A stretch of 64,000 bases of DNA from Mucilaginibacter ginsenosidivorax (GCF_007971525.1 NZ_CP042437.1:7316001-7380000), one strand, 5' to 3'; shown: positions 44,961-54,553, numbered from the stretch's first letter. Program-made: numbers and translations. Notes: generated by a model not told the origin, from the sequence alone.

Positions 44961-45665
44961 TTATTTAGGAACGTCTATCTGTACTATCTCTGAAAAATTT
45001 GAACTGTTGAAACTATCGCTTAAACGCACCCCGGCACGTACAAAAAATGTGCGGCCCGGTATAAGGTTGGGCACAGTTAAGGTGATTGATTTTTGAGCGG
45101 GAGTCAGGTCAATAAATTCTTTATTGATGGTTACGGCATTTAAATCCGAGAAGTCTCTGATAGAGGCTCCTGTGCCTACCAGCTTTGTTGTATTTACATA
45201 AGGCTGCACATCTTTAATAGTTGGCAACCCTGCTACAACAGGGGCGGTAATATCAAACTTTAGGGTTAAAGTTGTGCCTGTTAAACTTGTAGTAAAATTT
45301 TTGATAACTATGTATGGTGTAACAACAAAGTCGTGTTTGGTACCCTGGGCAATATTCACCGTTACGGTATCATAAACAGGCCAAAAAGCGCCACCGGTAG
45401 GCACAACCTTATATGCGCTTTTAAAAAGCTTGGTATCCTGAAAGGTTCCGTCAAACTTACTTGGAATAGTTTGCGGGGTAGTCCAGCCAATTTGCTGAAG
45501 TTTTATTGTGGTGCTACCGCCCGATGTTGGCAAATTACCACCCTCTGACGAAATTATATTGCCCTGAAATGAGGCATTAGGGCCATCATAGTTGTCGGTT
45601 TTTGTACATGCAGAACTTGCAAGTATAGTTACGCCCACCAAAATTCTGCTAATCAGTTTTTTCAT
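44961..45665 (-). CDS. DUF3823 lipoprotein of the PUL
   Basis: This 234-residue lipoprotein has its lipobox at TILASSAC. The sequence NYDGPNASFQGNIISSEGG, the middle FKSAYKVVPTGGAFWPV and a C-terminal Ig-like domain (GRTFFVRAGVRLSDS) fit DUF3823 proteins, which regularly follow SusD genes. It is thought to be a surface component that helps bind or hold glycans. The gene starts 18 bases after the SusD stop codon and is followed by the two-module lipoprotein gene, so it is in the same operon. Its exact role is unknown. Confidence 0.88.
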   Translation of the reverse strand: MKKLISRILVGVTILASSACTKTDNYDGPNASFQGNIISSEGGNLPTSGGSTTIKLQQIGWTTPQTIPSKFDGTFQDTKLFKSAYKVVPTGGAFWPVYDTVTVNIAQGTKHDFVVTPYIVIKNFTTSLTGTTLTLKFDITAPVVAGLPTIKDVQPYVNTTKLVGTGASIRDFSDLNAVTINKEFIDLTPAQKSITLTVPNLIPGRTFFVRAGVRLSDSFNSSNFSEIVQIDVPK

Positions 45666-45683
45666 CTCTTAAATTTTAAATTC

Positions 45684-47501
45684 TTAATAATTTGGATTGT
45701 TAGGGAGCAGGTTAGGGTTCTTTCCGATTTCGCCGCCCGGAATTCCTTCATAATAAAATTGCTTCTGGAAAGAATATTCACGGTTAAACAATTCAGGCTC
45801 GGCAAGGAAAATGTATTTGTTTTCATTAAACACATAGTACGGCATCAGGCCTTTAAAGTGAGCCCGGTCAAGCACCACATCGGCGGTGCGCCATCTTTTT
45901 AAATCCCAATAGTACTGGTTTTCAAATGCAAGCTCCATACGCCTTTCGTTGCGAACTTTATTTAAATCAATAGAGGTATAAGGTGTTGCGCCGGCCCGGT
46001 TTCTGATCAGGTTAACTGAGGTTAGGGCATCGGCGGTGTTGCCCAATTCCATGGCGGCTTCTGCACGATTCAGCAATATTTCGCCATACCGCAGGTCTAT
46101 CCATGGTTGCTCGCTTCTGTTCAGGTCAACGGCCGATTGGGGTTTGTTATAGTCAACATATTTGCGCACATAAAAGCCTGTACGGGTTAGTTCATCGCCA
46201 CCTGTCCATGGACCGGTAAAGCCAATTACCTGTTTACCCTGGTACAATGTTTTTGTATCGCCTGCAAGTATGTATGAACGGGAATTGGCCTGTTTAGCAA
46301 CTTCGGCGGCGGCTGTTCCGCTAAACGACGGGTAAATACCCCGCTGCATATCAAACAAAAGCCCCCTCAGAGTTGCGCCCGGGAAATAAACCGTGGCTAA
46401 CAATCTTGGCTCAAGGCCCTGCATCAATTGCGCACGGTTATCGAAACGTTTGGGGGTGCCATCTCCATTGGTTACCGGTAATTCTCCCCAAAGCCGTACA
46501 AAATCTAACGTTGGGTATGAACGCGATAGCGCATTGGCTGTCATATAACGCGGAGACATGGTAGCGTCCCAGCTATGGGCAGTGTGGGTAGCTATAGAAT
46601 ATTGTTTTATGAAAATATTCTCCGGGCTTCCACTTTTCAAAAACAGGTCGACATAGTTTTGTACTTTATCTGAATTTGCATTATAAAGTGAATAATGACC
46701 GTCGAGCAATTTAGCGGCATCATAAGCCGCCTGGAAATAAGCAGTTGCTTTATCAGCAGGGATGCCAACTAATCCTTGCGCACGGGCCGGGCCATCAACA
46801 AAGTTTACCGAACCGTACCTGGCAACGCAAGCTGCGTAAAGCATTGCCCTTGATTTTAAGGCAGCAGCAGCATATCTGTTGGCCCTGCCTGCATCACTGG
46901 TTTCGGGCATCATCTGGTAACCTAAATCAAGCTCGGTACCAATAAAATCCCATACAGCCTGTTCCTTATCGCGATGTACCTGGAGTGTTGTTACCGGCGC
47001 TCCGGGATCTTGCGGTACGGTTATAATAGGGATGCCGCCATAACGTTTGGCCAGGCCAAAATAATAGTATGCCCTTAAAAAATGGGCTTCGCCTAAAAGG
47101 GTATTAACAGTTGCCTGGCTTAACTTAGCCACATGTTTAGGCAGTTCGGCTATCAGCGTATTCACATTCCTGATATCGCCATATGGCCAGTAGCCAAAGC
47201 CACCACCAATGTCCATCCCGCCAAAGGGGCCAACTTCTTCGCCTGTAACCGAGGCCGAATTGTAAAAGTTTTCCCAGTCGTTGCCTCCGGTTTTAAATCC
47301 CTGATCTGGCCGGTATTTAAAATCTTCGATAGGCAAATTTTGATATATCGTTGCTAAAAACGACTTAACACCGGCCTCGCTGTCATATATAATATCGGGG
47401 GTAAAGATATTGGTTGGCGCAATATCCAGCCTTTGGCAGGAAGTTATCGAAACTCCCACACTGACAGTTATTGCTATAATAAATTTATGTATACTTTTCA
47501 T
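45684..47501 (-). CDS. SusD/RagB-family outer-membrane glycan-binding lipoprotein
   Basis: This 605-residue lipoprotein has its lipobox at VSITSC. Alpha-helical TPR-like SusD architecture is evident: RLDIAPTNIFTPDIIY, LLGEAHFLRAYYYFGLAKRYGGIPI, the DLRYGEILLNRAEAAMELG stretch and LNRERRMELAFENQYYWDLKRW-like sequence near the end. SusD proteins form the lid of the SusC channel and bind the target glycan. It is encoded 61 bases downstream of the SusC gene. The ligand cannot be read from sequence; the neighbours suggest a mannose/arabinose-type glycan. Confidence 0.94.
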   Translation of the reverse strand: MKSIHKFIIAITVSVGVSITSCQRLDIAPTNIFTPDIIYDSEAGVKSFLATIYQNLPIEDFKYRPDQGFKTGGNDWENFYNSASVTGEEVGPFGGMDIGGGFGYWPYGDIRNVNTLIAELPKHVAKLSQATVNTLLGEAHFLRAYYYFGLAKRYGGIPIITVPQDPGAPVTTLQVHRDKEQAVWDFIGTELDLGYQMMPETSDAGRANRYAAAALKSRAMLYAACVARYGSVNFVDGPARAQGLVGIPADKATAYFQAAYDAAKLLDGHYSLYNANSDKVQNYVDLFLKSGSPENIFIKQYSIATHTAHSWDATMSPRYMTANALSRSYPTLDFVRLWGELPVTNGDGTPKRFDNRAQLMQGLEPRLLATVYFPGATLRGLLFDMQRGIYPSFSGTAAAEVAKQANSRSYILAGDTKTLYQGKQVIGFTGPWTGGDELTRTGFYVRKYVDYNKPQSAVDLNRSEQPWIDLRYGEILLNRAEAAMELGNTADALTSVNLIRNRAGATPYTSIDLNKVRNERRMELAFENQYYWDLKRWRTADVVLDRAHFKGLMPYYVFNENKYIFLAEPELFNREYSFQKQFYYEGIPGGEIGKNPNLLPNNPNY

Positions 47502-47562
47502 GTGTCAATAGTTATTCGTTAATAATTAGCTTTTTAAAGGCGCTCATGAGATGCTCAGCGGT

Positions 47563-50500
47563 TTAAAAGGAAACGTTGGCTCCCAGGTTAAAAGTCCGGT
47601 TCATCGGGTAGGTGTAGCCTGCAAAAGCTTTGCTGAAATCGCCGTTATCTCTTGGATTGGGGCCCTGGTGCTCAGGGTCGTAATTCTTCAACCCGGTAAA
47701 TGTTAGCAGGTTGTAGCTGTTTGCATATACCCTCAGTTTTCTAACGCCTATGCTTTTCAGTATAGCTGGAGATAATGAATAACCAAATTCCAGTGATTTT
47801 ACGCGCAGGTAACTTGCGTTTTGTATAGCTTTAGTGCCCTGTGCCACAGGCGATCCCATTGCGGGGTAATAACCAGGCACCCATTTTGTATTGGGGTCAA
47901 AAACGTTTGCCGACGGATCTGCAGTGTGCCAGCTGTCAAGGAAACGTGTTAAGGCGCTCCTGCCATACATCAGCGGTTCTGCAAATTGTTCACCATATTG
48001 TACGTAAACACCTGCAGCACCCTGCAACAGCATATTCATATCAAAACCTTTATAGCTTAAGCCTACGGTAAAACCGTAGTTATACAGCGGAATGTCTGTG
48101 GTTGCAATAGGATGGCTGTCTTTGTCGTCAATAACTCCGTCGCCGTTCCAATCCTTATAATAATAATCACCGGGTATTGTGTTGTTATTGCCTCCGCCTG
48201 TGTTTACACCATAATTGTATATTTGACCGTAACTGGTAAACTGCCCGGCGTACTCTGGGCCCCACCAAACATTCTGATACCTGTCTGTTTGGTTCTCTTT
48301 CCAGTTTAAATACTCGTTACCTGAATTACTACGCAGAACTTTCATTTTCTTTAGGCGGGTTGTTCCTATGTTACCGGTAAGGTTTACACCTAACTGGCCA
48401 AAGGTGTTCCTGTACGACAGGTTAAAATCCAAACCCTGTACCCGGTCGCTTTCATAATTAATTTGTGGCACAGCGGCGCCCACCGTTCCAGGTAAAGCTA
48501 CCGTAGGGGTGGCCGGTAACCCGGTTCTGTCATTTCTGAAAACTTCAATAGTTCCGTCCAGTTTTCCACCAAACAAGCCAAAATCAACGGCTATGTTCTT
48601 TATAGTACTTATTGGCCATGTTAAACCAGGGTTACCAAGCTTTGGCGCCGACCCATTTACCGCGCTTGCACCAAAAATGTAGCTGTTTACAGGGTAAGTG
48701 TAACCGTTAACATAATTGAATGCGTTGCCCTGCTCGTCACCAACCTTGCCGTACGAAGCCCTGAGTTTTAAATTGGAAAGGGTGTAATCTGAGACCAGTT
48801 TGCGAATAAAATCTTCTTTGGTTAAAACCCAGCCCACCGATGCTCCCGGAAAGAAACCATATTGATCGGCGCCTGGTTTATACAAACTGGTGCCATCCCG
48901 GCGAAAACTGAATTCGAGAAGATACTTTCCTTTAAAATCATAATTAAAACGCCCTATAATACTTCTGTGTGCCTGGTCCTGTAAAGCGTTGGCATCCATA
49001 CCACCGTACATATTGGAATTTTGAAGGCCACCGAATAAATAATTTACCGGAATTTCGGTATCCCGGTAAGCGTTAAAGTTATCGGCAGTTTCATGGCTTT
49101 GCTCATAGGTAGCCATGGCTGTGATGTTGTGGTCTTCAAAAAAAGTATGGGCATAATTTAAAGTAACCTGGCTCAGGGTATTTAAGTGGGTATAATAAGC
49201 GCGGGTTATGCCCGATGGTGAATTTACTACACTTGGTATGTAAGTATTGTCGGCTGCTTTGTAAGTATATAAAGAGAATGTCTTTTTTATTTGATTGTAG
49301 TCGTTAACACCATAATCAATGTTAAATAAAGCTTTGGCACTCAACCCTTTGATGCCTGGTATATCATAAGTTAAGTTTAACTGGCTGGTAATACTTTTAT
49401 TTCTGCTTCTTTTTGATCCTACTTTATTGGCATCGGTAATGATGGAAGGGTTCATGTTGTCGTCCATTACAGCAGGATATAATGGGTTGTCGTTAGCATA
49501 AATCTGGTGAATGGGTATCTGGTTCCAGGTATACTTATAAACGGTCCATTCGTCGGTATAAGGCTGGTTTTTTTCATCCATCCAGGCCGATGTTAGTACC
49601 TGTGCTTTTAAACCTTTTGTGATACTGGCAGTAACATTTGAGCGAAAATTATATTTATTATAATTTAAATCGCCGGTTTTAAAAACGCCATCTTGCTTTT
49701 GATAACCAAAATTGAAGAAATAGCTGATTTTGTCGTTTCCGCCATCAATATTTAAATTGTGCTGTAATTGGTTTGCTGTTTTCCTGAATACCATACCTAT
49801 CCAGTCGGCCGATTTATAAGTACCATCAAGCCACGGTTTCATATCGGCATATGAATATTGTGGCGTTACATTGGATACAAAATTGTTAGCAAAATCGCGT
49901 TTAACTTTTTCATTGGTAAGCATCATGTAGTCTACAGCACCTACTCCCTGGGGCATTCCTAAAAAGGTTTGAATAGCACTGTTAACTGAATAATTGATGT
50001 TGATATTCCCGTTTTTTCCACCTTTTTTGGTCGTTATCAAAATGGCGCCGCCTGCAGCCCTTATGCCGTATATAGATGCAGCCGCGTCTTTAAGTACAGA
50101 AACACTTTCAATTTCATTTGGGTCCATCCGGCCTATGGTCGATTGATCGCCACCAATTACACCATCAATTACCACCAATGGCGAACTTGTGAAACCCCTT
50201 ATATTTAAATTGTTGGCAAAAGATCCCGGCTCGGCAGTTGTTTGAACAATTCGCACTCCAGGTATTTTACCTGTTAGCATATTTATAACGCTTTCGTTTT
50301 TGGTGGTTACAATCTCTTTGCTCTGAAGTGTTGATACAGAACCGGTAATGGTGGCTCTTTTTTGTACACCATAACCTACAACTACCACTTCATCAAGCGT
50401 TTTATTAGTTGCAGTTAATGCGATGGTACCGCCTTTTATATCTTTTACAATTACCTCTTTGGTAAGGTAGCCTATATATGATACCTGCAAAACCACGTTG

Positions 50501-50700
50501 GTATTTGCAACATTCAGCGTAAACTTTCCTGCTATATCGGTTATAGCACCAGCTGTAGTACCTTTAATTTTTACACTTACCCCCGGAAGTGCCGACCCGT
50601 CGGTTAAATCAATGACTTTTCCGCTGATGGAAGTTTGCTGGGCTAACAAACTAAGCGGAAAAAGGAAGAGGAGTATAAGTAAGTATCTAAGTTTTTTCAT
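47563..50700 (-). CDS. SusC/RagA-type TonB-dependent outer-membrane transporter
   Basis: This 1045-residue protein has a signal peptide (to SLLAQQ). A carboxypeptidase regulatory-like domain comes first (ISGKVIDLTDGSALPGVSVKIKG). The TonB-box region EVVVVGYGVQKRATITGSV follows, then a plug domain (LTGKIPGVRI, LKDAAASIYGIRAAGGAILITTKKG). A long beta-barrel ends TFNLGANVSF. It imports oligosaccharides into the periplasm with energy from TonB/ExbBD. It is the first gene of a seven-gene minus-strand PUL. The promoter must lie in 50701-51268, where a 14-base palindrome is present. No sign of truncation was found. Confidence 0.96.
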   Translation of the reverse strand: MKKLRYLLILLFLFPLSLLAQQTSISGKVIDLTDGSALPGVSVKIKGTTAGAITDIAGKFTLNVANTNVVLQVSYIGYLTKEVIVKDIKGGTIALTATNKTLDEVVVVGYGVQKRATITGSVSTLQSKEIVTTKNESVINMLTGKIPGVRIVQTTAEPGSFANNLNIRGFTSSPLVVIDGVIGGDQSTIGRMDPNEIESVSVLKDAAASIYGIRAAGGAILITTKKGGKNGNININYSVNSAIQTFLGMPQGVGAVDYMMLTNEKVKRDFANNFVSNVTPQYSYADMKPWLDGTYKSADWIGMVFRKTANQLQHNLNIDGGNDKISYFFNFGYQKQDGVFKTGDLNYNKYNFRSNVTASITKGLKAQVLTSAWMDEKNQPYTDEWTVYKYTWNQIPIHQIYANDNPLYPAVMDDNMNPSIITDANKVGSKRSRNKSITSQLNLTYDIPGIKGLSAKALFNIDYGVNDYNQIKKTFSLYTYKAADNTYIPSVVNSPSGITRAYYTHLNTLSQVTLNYAHTFFEDHNITAMATYEQSHETADNFNAYRDTEIPVNYLFGGLQNSNMYGGMDANALQDQAHRSIIGRFNYDFKGKYLLEFSFRRDGTSLYKPGADQYGFFPGASVGWVLTKEDFIRKLVSDYTLSNLKLRASYGKVGDEQGNAFNYVNGYTYPVNSYIFGASAVNGSAPKLGNPGLTWPISTIKNIAVDFGLFGGKLDGTIEVFRNDRTGLPATPTVALPGTVGAAVPQINYESDRVQGLDFNLSYRNTFGQLGVNLTGNIGTTRLKKMKVLRSNSGNEYLNWKENQTDRYQNVWWGPEYAGQFTSYGQIYNYGVNTGGGNNNTIPGDYYYKDWNGDGVIDDKDSHPIATTDIPLYNYGFTVGLSYKGFDMNMLLQGAAGVYVQYGEQFAEPLMYGRSALTRFLDSWHTADPSANVFDPNTKWVPGYYPAMGSPVAQGTKAIQNASYLRVKSLEFGYSLSPAILKSIGVRKLRVYANSYNLLTFTGLKNYDPEHQGPNPRDNGDFSKAFAGYTYPMNRTFNLGANVSF

Positions 50701-50980
50701 ATTGTCTCTCTGTTAATAGTTAAGTTTAATTGGTTTGGGTTACCGTGTTAGGGCAATAAATAGCGCGTGCAGCGGCATACTTACGGCGGGTTAGGTGCGT
50801 AATGATACATGGTGTTAATTTGGTTGGTTAATAAATCACCTGAACCTTTATGAAGGCTGGCAGGTGCTATAATTGGTTTATTTTACTGACACAAAAGAAG
50901 AGGCGATCATTAATAAAAAATAAATAATAGATTAATTTTAGCTGTAAAAACACTAAAAAGAACGCTTTTGAGATATTTTT

Positions 50981-50994
50981 CGCAATCGATTGCG
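50981..50994. promoter_or_regulatory. LacI-family-type operator palindrome upstream of SusC
   Basis: CGCAATCGATTGCG is a perfect 14-base palindrome with a central CG, as in PurR/CcpA/LacI-family sites. It lies about 280 bases upstream of the SusC start in a 568-base gap that holds no gene. No regulator of that family is encoded in the window. A TTCTTTTG near 50890-50897 (minus strand) could be a weak -7 box. Confidence 0.5.
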
Positions 50995-51268
50995 GTTTTT
51001 GAGATTTTGACTGGCTTTTTAGTTTTAACAAAGCCTTGCCATGAATTGATCGGGCTGTTTTACTAAACGAATATTGCCCAGTGAATTATAGGGCAATCAA
51101 TTCTGCAGGTCTTGATGAGATCAATACGAAGGGGAGAAGGCTTTCTGTGATGAGAATGTAGGTAGTGTCACATCTATGATGAATTGCCTGATAGTCTTAA
51201 GCAAAAAAGAAAAAAATCAACTTTAGACTTACGACTTACTACTATTGACTAACACCGGTAGGGGCAAA

Positions 51269-52240
51269 CTAAATAATCTGCCTTGCTTTTTTTGCTACAA
51301 TATCCTCCAAAATTATATCGGCGTGCACCCGTGAGTTTTCTATGAACCAAAGGTGGGTGTCTAAGCCGCCGCAAACCACACCAGCTAGGTATAAACCAGG
51401 CATGTTGGTTTCCATAGTTTCGGGGTTGTATTGGGGAATGAATTTATCTTCGGACAGTATAATGCCCAGTTTTTTCAGGAAATCGAAATTGGGTTTATAG
51501 CCGGTCATGGCCATTACAAAATCGTTGGGGATTGTAATTAATCCATCTGGTGTTTTGATATCAACCTCATGTTCGCGGATGGCTTCAAGATTGGAGTTAA
51601 AATAAGCTTTGATGCTGCCTTCTTTTATTCGGTTAATGATGTCTGGCCGTACCCAGTATTTAACCCTGCTGCTAATCTCGGCTCCACGCACCACAAGGGT
51701 AACATCGGCGCCCTTGCGGTAAGTTTCCAGGGCCACATCAATGGCCGAGTTGCTGGAGCCAACCACCACTACATTTTGCGAGGTATAATAATGCGGGTCC
51801 TGGTAATAGTGTTTTACTTTGGGAAGGTCTTCGCCGGGGATATTTAAATTAACCGCTATGTCATAAAAGCCGGTAGATACGATAACCCTTTTTGCCCGGT
51901 ATATTGTTTTGCTTGTTGTTATAATGTAGGCATCGTCTTCGGCTTTTACATTGGTTACCTCCTCAAATAAATGAAGCGGAAGATTGTTGGATAGTGCAAC
52001 CCTGCGGTAATATTCCAAAGCATCATTACGGGTGGGTTTGTTATGAACGGTTACAAAAGGTACGCCGCCAATTTCTAATTTCTCTGAAGTTGAGAAAAAA
52101 GTCATCGTAGAAGGGTAATTATATAACGAGTTTACCAGGCAGCCTTTTTCGACAATTATAAAACTTAAACCTGCCTTTTGGGCCGCCAGTCCGCAAGCTA
52201 AACCTATGGGGCCGCCGCCTATAATGAGTATATCGAGCAT
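51269..52240 (-). CDS. ypdA: YpdA-family bacillithiol disulfide reductase
   Basis: The start is the ATG at 52240 (MLDILIIGGGPIGLACG); the open frame reaches 52405 but its extra part overlaps the SRP RNA and a repeat and is not plausible. The 323-residue flavoprotein has the FAD-binding GGGPIG motif at residues 8-13, an NADPH-binding VVVGSSNSAIDVALE segment near the middle and TGYKPNFDFL with GLYLAGVVCGG at the end. It matches YpdA, which reduces oxidised bacillithiol with NADPH. That fits Bacteroidota, many of which make bacillithiol. It is monocistronic by its spacing and lies in the cytosol. Confidence 0.88.
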   Translation of the reverse strand: MLDILIIGGGPIGLACGLAAQKAGLSFIIVEKGCLVNSLYNYPSTMTFFSTSEKLEIGGVPFVTVHNKPTRNDALEYYRRVALSNNLPLHLFEEVTNVKAEDDAYIITTSKTIYRAKRVIVSTGFYDIAVNLNIPGEDLPKVKHYYQDPHYYTSQNVVVVGSSNSAIDVALETYRKGADVTLVVRGAEISSRVKYWVRPDIINRIKEGSIKAYFNSNLEAIREHEVDIKTPDGLITIPNDFVMAMTGYKPNFDFLKKLGIILSEDKFIPQYNPETMETNMPGLYLAGVVCGGLDTHLWFIENSRVHADIILEDIVAKKARQII

Positions 52241-52284
52241 GCCGCTAAGATAGGCAGTTTTTAAGAGAGAATTGTGGGGTGATT

Positions 52285-52325
52285 TTGGATTTCGGAATTC
52301 GAATTTTCGATTTCGGATTTTTTTG
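52285..52325. repeat. Low-complexity intergenic repeat
   Basis: The words GGATTTCGGAATTCGAA and TTTTCGATTTCGGATTT repeat in direct and inverted order between the SRP RNA and ypdA. The style resembles the other word-like intergenic repeats of this window. Confidence 0.5.
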
Positions 52326-52376
52326 ATATCCCTTTGGGGATTGCTTTTGCCAGGAAAAATATAGGCACAAAAAAAA

Positions 52377-52473
52377 GGGTAAGCTACTTTTATCGCGCCG
52401 CTCAACTCTCTACCCTTGCTGCGTTCCCACCCTGGGGGAGTTCAAGAGGAGCTGGCCGTAAAAGACTTACCCC
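52377..52473 (-). ncRNA. ffs: Signal recognition particle RNA (4.5S, small type)
   Basis: The minus-strand RNA of about 97 bases has terminal pairing between GTAAG near 52472 and CTTAC near 52378. Its conserved apical part GGGTGGGAACGCAGCAAGGG (about 52412-52431) contains the GGAA tetraloop and the A/C-rich internal loop bases bound by Ffh. The end is followed by a run of T (minus strand) that serves as terminator. The exact ends are uncertain by a few bases. It guides membrane-protein ribosomes together with Ffh and FtsY. Confidence 0.88.
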
Positions 52474-52674
52474 GGGGCAAATATAGAAAAAGGATGCGTA
52501 TCAGGTTAATAAATTGTTAAAAAAGGCTTACCCGCTGATAGCTAAAGGAATAGATTTTTATTTGTTGTCCGTTCCTTGTTACAGGGGCCATAAACCCCAG
52601 CTCTTTGCCGACCTTGAATGCGAGAAAACTGCGTATTTTAAAAACTTACAGCGTTTTTTGACGGGCAGAAATAG

Positions 52675-52700
52675 AAAAGGCGGTTATTTAACCGCCCCTT
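52675..52700 (-). terminator. Bidirectional terminator hairpin
   Basis: GGCGGTT (52679-52685), a 4-base loop and AACCGCC (52690-52696) form a perfect stem. On the minus strand TTTTCTATTT follows, so it ends the gene at 52707; a T-run on the plus side also exists. The stretch 52474-52675 holds no supported gene. Confidence 0.8.
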
Positions 52701-52706
52701 TATTTT

Positions 52707-53240
52707 TTACTTTGTCAATATCAATTCAAGATCTTTTTTAATTAGGTCAGCGTTTTTGGGTTTTATCTCGTAATCGAAATTAGCGGCACCATCAGTCGCA
52801 ATCCGGATAATTGATACTGATTTTGTTTTCAATGTTTCGATATCATCTTTTTCCAGTTTATAATAAACCAGATTAATAACGCGGTCGGCCTGCGAGCCAT
52901 AAGTAACATGGGCATCACCACCGGCATCTGGTTTTAAGTCGAGTACGCTGTTATCAGTAAACTTAATATTGGTAATGTTGGCCGGCCCGACAGACCATAC
53001 CCGCGGGCCGTTCATATTATCTATCCTGAAACATAGCACGTAACTCGTTCCTATTTTTTCGGCATAAACGTATAATAACCTGCCTGTTGCAAACCCCAAC
53101 TGTGTGTAAATTCTTTCGTCGGATGTTTTCCATGTGGTATCACCTTTGATCTTATCGATCTCTGGTTTTTCTAATTTTTGGGCATTTGCAGAAATCGCAA
53201 TGCCGGCGGCTAAAATAGCCGAGAGGTAAATTTTTTTCAT
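52707..53240 (-). CDS. Secreted protein of unknown function
   Basis: This 177-residue protein has a clear signal peptide (to ISANAQ). The mature part looks beta-rich (YTQLGFATGRLLYVYAE, NLVYYKLEKDD). No conserved catalytic motif or known domain is recognised. It is followed by a terminator and separated by about 100 bases from the phosphoesterase genes, so it is probably expressed alone. The ATG at 53240 directly starts the signal sequence, so the start is secure. Function unknown. Confidence 0.75.
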   Translation of the reverse strand: MKKIYLSAILAAGIAISANAQKLEKPEIDKIKGDTTWKTSDERIYTQLGFATGRLLYVYAEKIGTSYVLCFRIDNMNGPRVWSVGPANITNIKFTDNSVLDLKPDAGGDAHVTYGSQADRVINLVYYKLEKDDIETLKTKSVSIIRIATDGAANFDYEIKPKNADLIKKDLELILTK

Positions 53241-53341
53241 TGTGAAATTTTTAGGGTTAAGTAATAATTAATAAAAGGTTATAGGTTTAAAGCCACAGGG
53301 TTTCATTTTAAGGTTTAGGTTTTTTATTTAATATCAAGTTT

Positions 53342-53914
53342 TTATGCCACGGCCAGTTTTCTGTCAAAAGGGATTTTTTTATATACTTTATAGCTATCAA
53401 ATTTTGTGTCGACTTCTTTTTCCAACACGGTTATACCATCTGCTAAAAACTCATCTTTGTATTCAATTTTTACAAAATGCGGCCATAGCATATTAAATGC
53501 TTCTACCGGTATTTTACGCGCAATGGTAATGTGTGGATGGAGCTTTTTTATCATCAGCAAATCCTTAATGGCGGTAAACCAATCGGATGTTTCTTTATCC
53601 AGTTCTATTTCGGCATAAATGGTACGGAAAGCTGGCCCGTGCGAGAAAAAGTTAAACCCGGTGATCCTGATGTTATGTACAATTATAGTGCGCCTGATTA
53701 TAAAATCGACCATATCATAAAAAGGGCCGATAAGTTTGGGTTTTTGTGAGCCGGGATCTACTTCATCGCTGTTAATATCCAAAGTAATATGCGCACGCGA
53801 ATTCATCCCCTGGAAATTACCTATGCGGTTAAAACACGCCTTTTTAAAAGCATTTATCTTTTGATCAATACGATCTGGCGGAGACAATACAGTCAGATAA
53901 TATTTAAGGCTCAT
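53342..53914 (-). CDS. 2H phosphoesterase (LigT-like), third of a tandem set
   Basis: The start is the ATG at 53914 (MSLKYYLTVLSPP); a TTG two codons earlier is in frame. The 190-residue protein has the two H-x-T motifs of the 2H superfamily: H42-I-T44 in RAHITLDIN and H128-I-T130 in HPHITIARK. Such enzymes (LigT/ThpR, CPDases) act on 2'-5' or cyclic phosphodiesters of RNA or nucleotides. It is the last of three paralogs; the gap to its neighbour is 7 bases. Unlike the other two it lacks a QxxLF peptide at its C-terminus. The substrate is unknown. Confidence 0.85.
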   Translation of the reverse strand: MSLKYYLTVLSPPDRIDQKINAFKKACFNRIGNFQGMNSRAHITLDINSDEVDPGSQKPKLIGPFYDMVDFIIRRTIIVHNIRITGFNFFSHGPAFRTIYAEIELDKETSDWFTAIKDLLMIKKLHPHITIARKIPVEAFNMLWPHFVKIEYKDEFLADGITVLEKEVDTKFDSYKVYKKIPFDRKLAVA

Positions 53915-53921
53915 ATCCAAA

Positions 53922-54542
53922 TTAAAAAAGGCTGATTTGTTTATTAACGGCAGTTGTGTTTTTTACATGCCGCATTAAATAATCCTGGTAAACGCTGTTT
54001 AATGAATCGGCCGAACCTTTAAACTCAAATTCGCGATACACAGACGTGCCGGAGTTAACCAGGTTTTTTAAAATGGTAAATTTTGATACCACAAACCTTT
54101 TTTTTAACTCTTTCCTTTGAAAATAGGGCCAAAGTAAATTAAACTGTTCAGGGGTAAGTCCGCGTGCTATGGTAATGTGTGGTGTTCCGCTGCCTTTGCC
54201 TACTATATCCCACAATAATTTAAGCCAGTAGGTATTATGGTCACTTATCTTCAGCTTGGCGTAAATGGTTTTGTTATAGCCGTTGTTTTCGTTAAAGCAA
54301 TCAAAGCCATCTATCTCAAAAACAACTGCCGGTAAAGCCGTTAACCTGCGCTCAAACATCGAAAAGCCATGGTCATGCACATGAATAGGGTGCTTTGGAT
54401 AATTGTTGGTAGTTATATGGGGCTTCGACCCCATGCCGGGGTAATCGCCGATTACCCGCCGGGCTTCATTTTTCAATTTAACAATCTCGGTATTAACATG
54501 ATCGGGCAAGGACAATACGAAGTGAAAAAATGGCGAATTCAT
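53922..54542 (-). CDS. 2H phosphoesterase with C-terminal clamp-like motif, second of set
   Basis: This 206-residue protein has H42-I-T44 (KPHITTNN) and H122-I-T124 (TPHITIARG), the paired H-x-T motifs of 2H phosphoesterases. FNLLWPYF after the second motif is shared by all three tandem paralogs. The chain ends in Q202-I-S-L-F206, which fits the consensus of bacterial sliding-clamp (beta) binding peptides. Its gene lies 7 and 11 bases from its neighbours in one operon, divergent from dinB. A link to DNA replication or repair is inferred from the peptide and position. Confidence 0.85.
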   Translation of the reverse strand: MNSPFFHFVLSLPDHVNTEIVKLKNEARRVIGDYPGMGSKPHITTNNYPKHPIHVHDHGFSMFERRLTALPAVVFEIDGFDCFNENNGYNKTIYAKLKISDHNTYWLKLLWDIVGKGSGTPHITIARGLTPEQFNLLWPYFQRKELKKRFVVSKFTILKNLVNSGTSVYREFEFKGSADSLNSVYQDYLMRHVKNTTAVNKQISLF

Positions 54543-54553
54543 ATAATTGCTGA

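Noticed and set aside
52241..52405. Upstream extension of the ypdA reading frame
   Set aside because: It covers the SRP RNA end and a repeat; the conserved flavoprotein N-terminus begins exactly at the ATG at 52240.
52514..52741. 75-codon plus-strand frame between the SRP RNA and the secreted unknown protein
   Set aside because: It runs through a bidirectional terminator and into the opposite gene's coding sequence.
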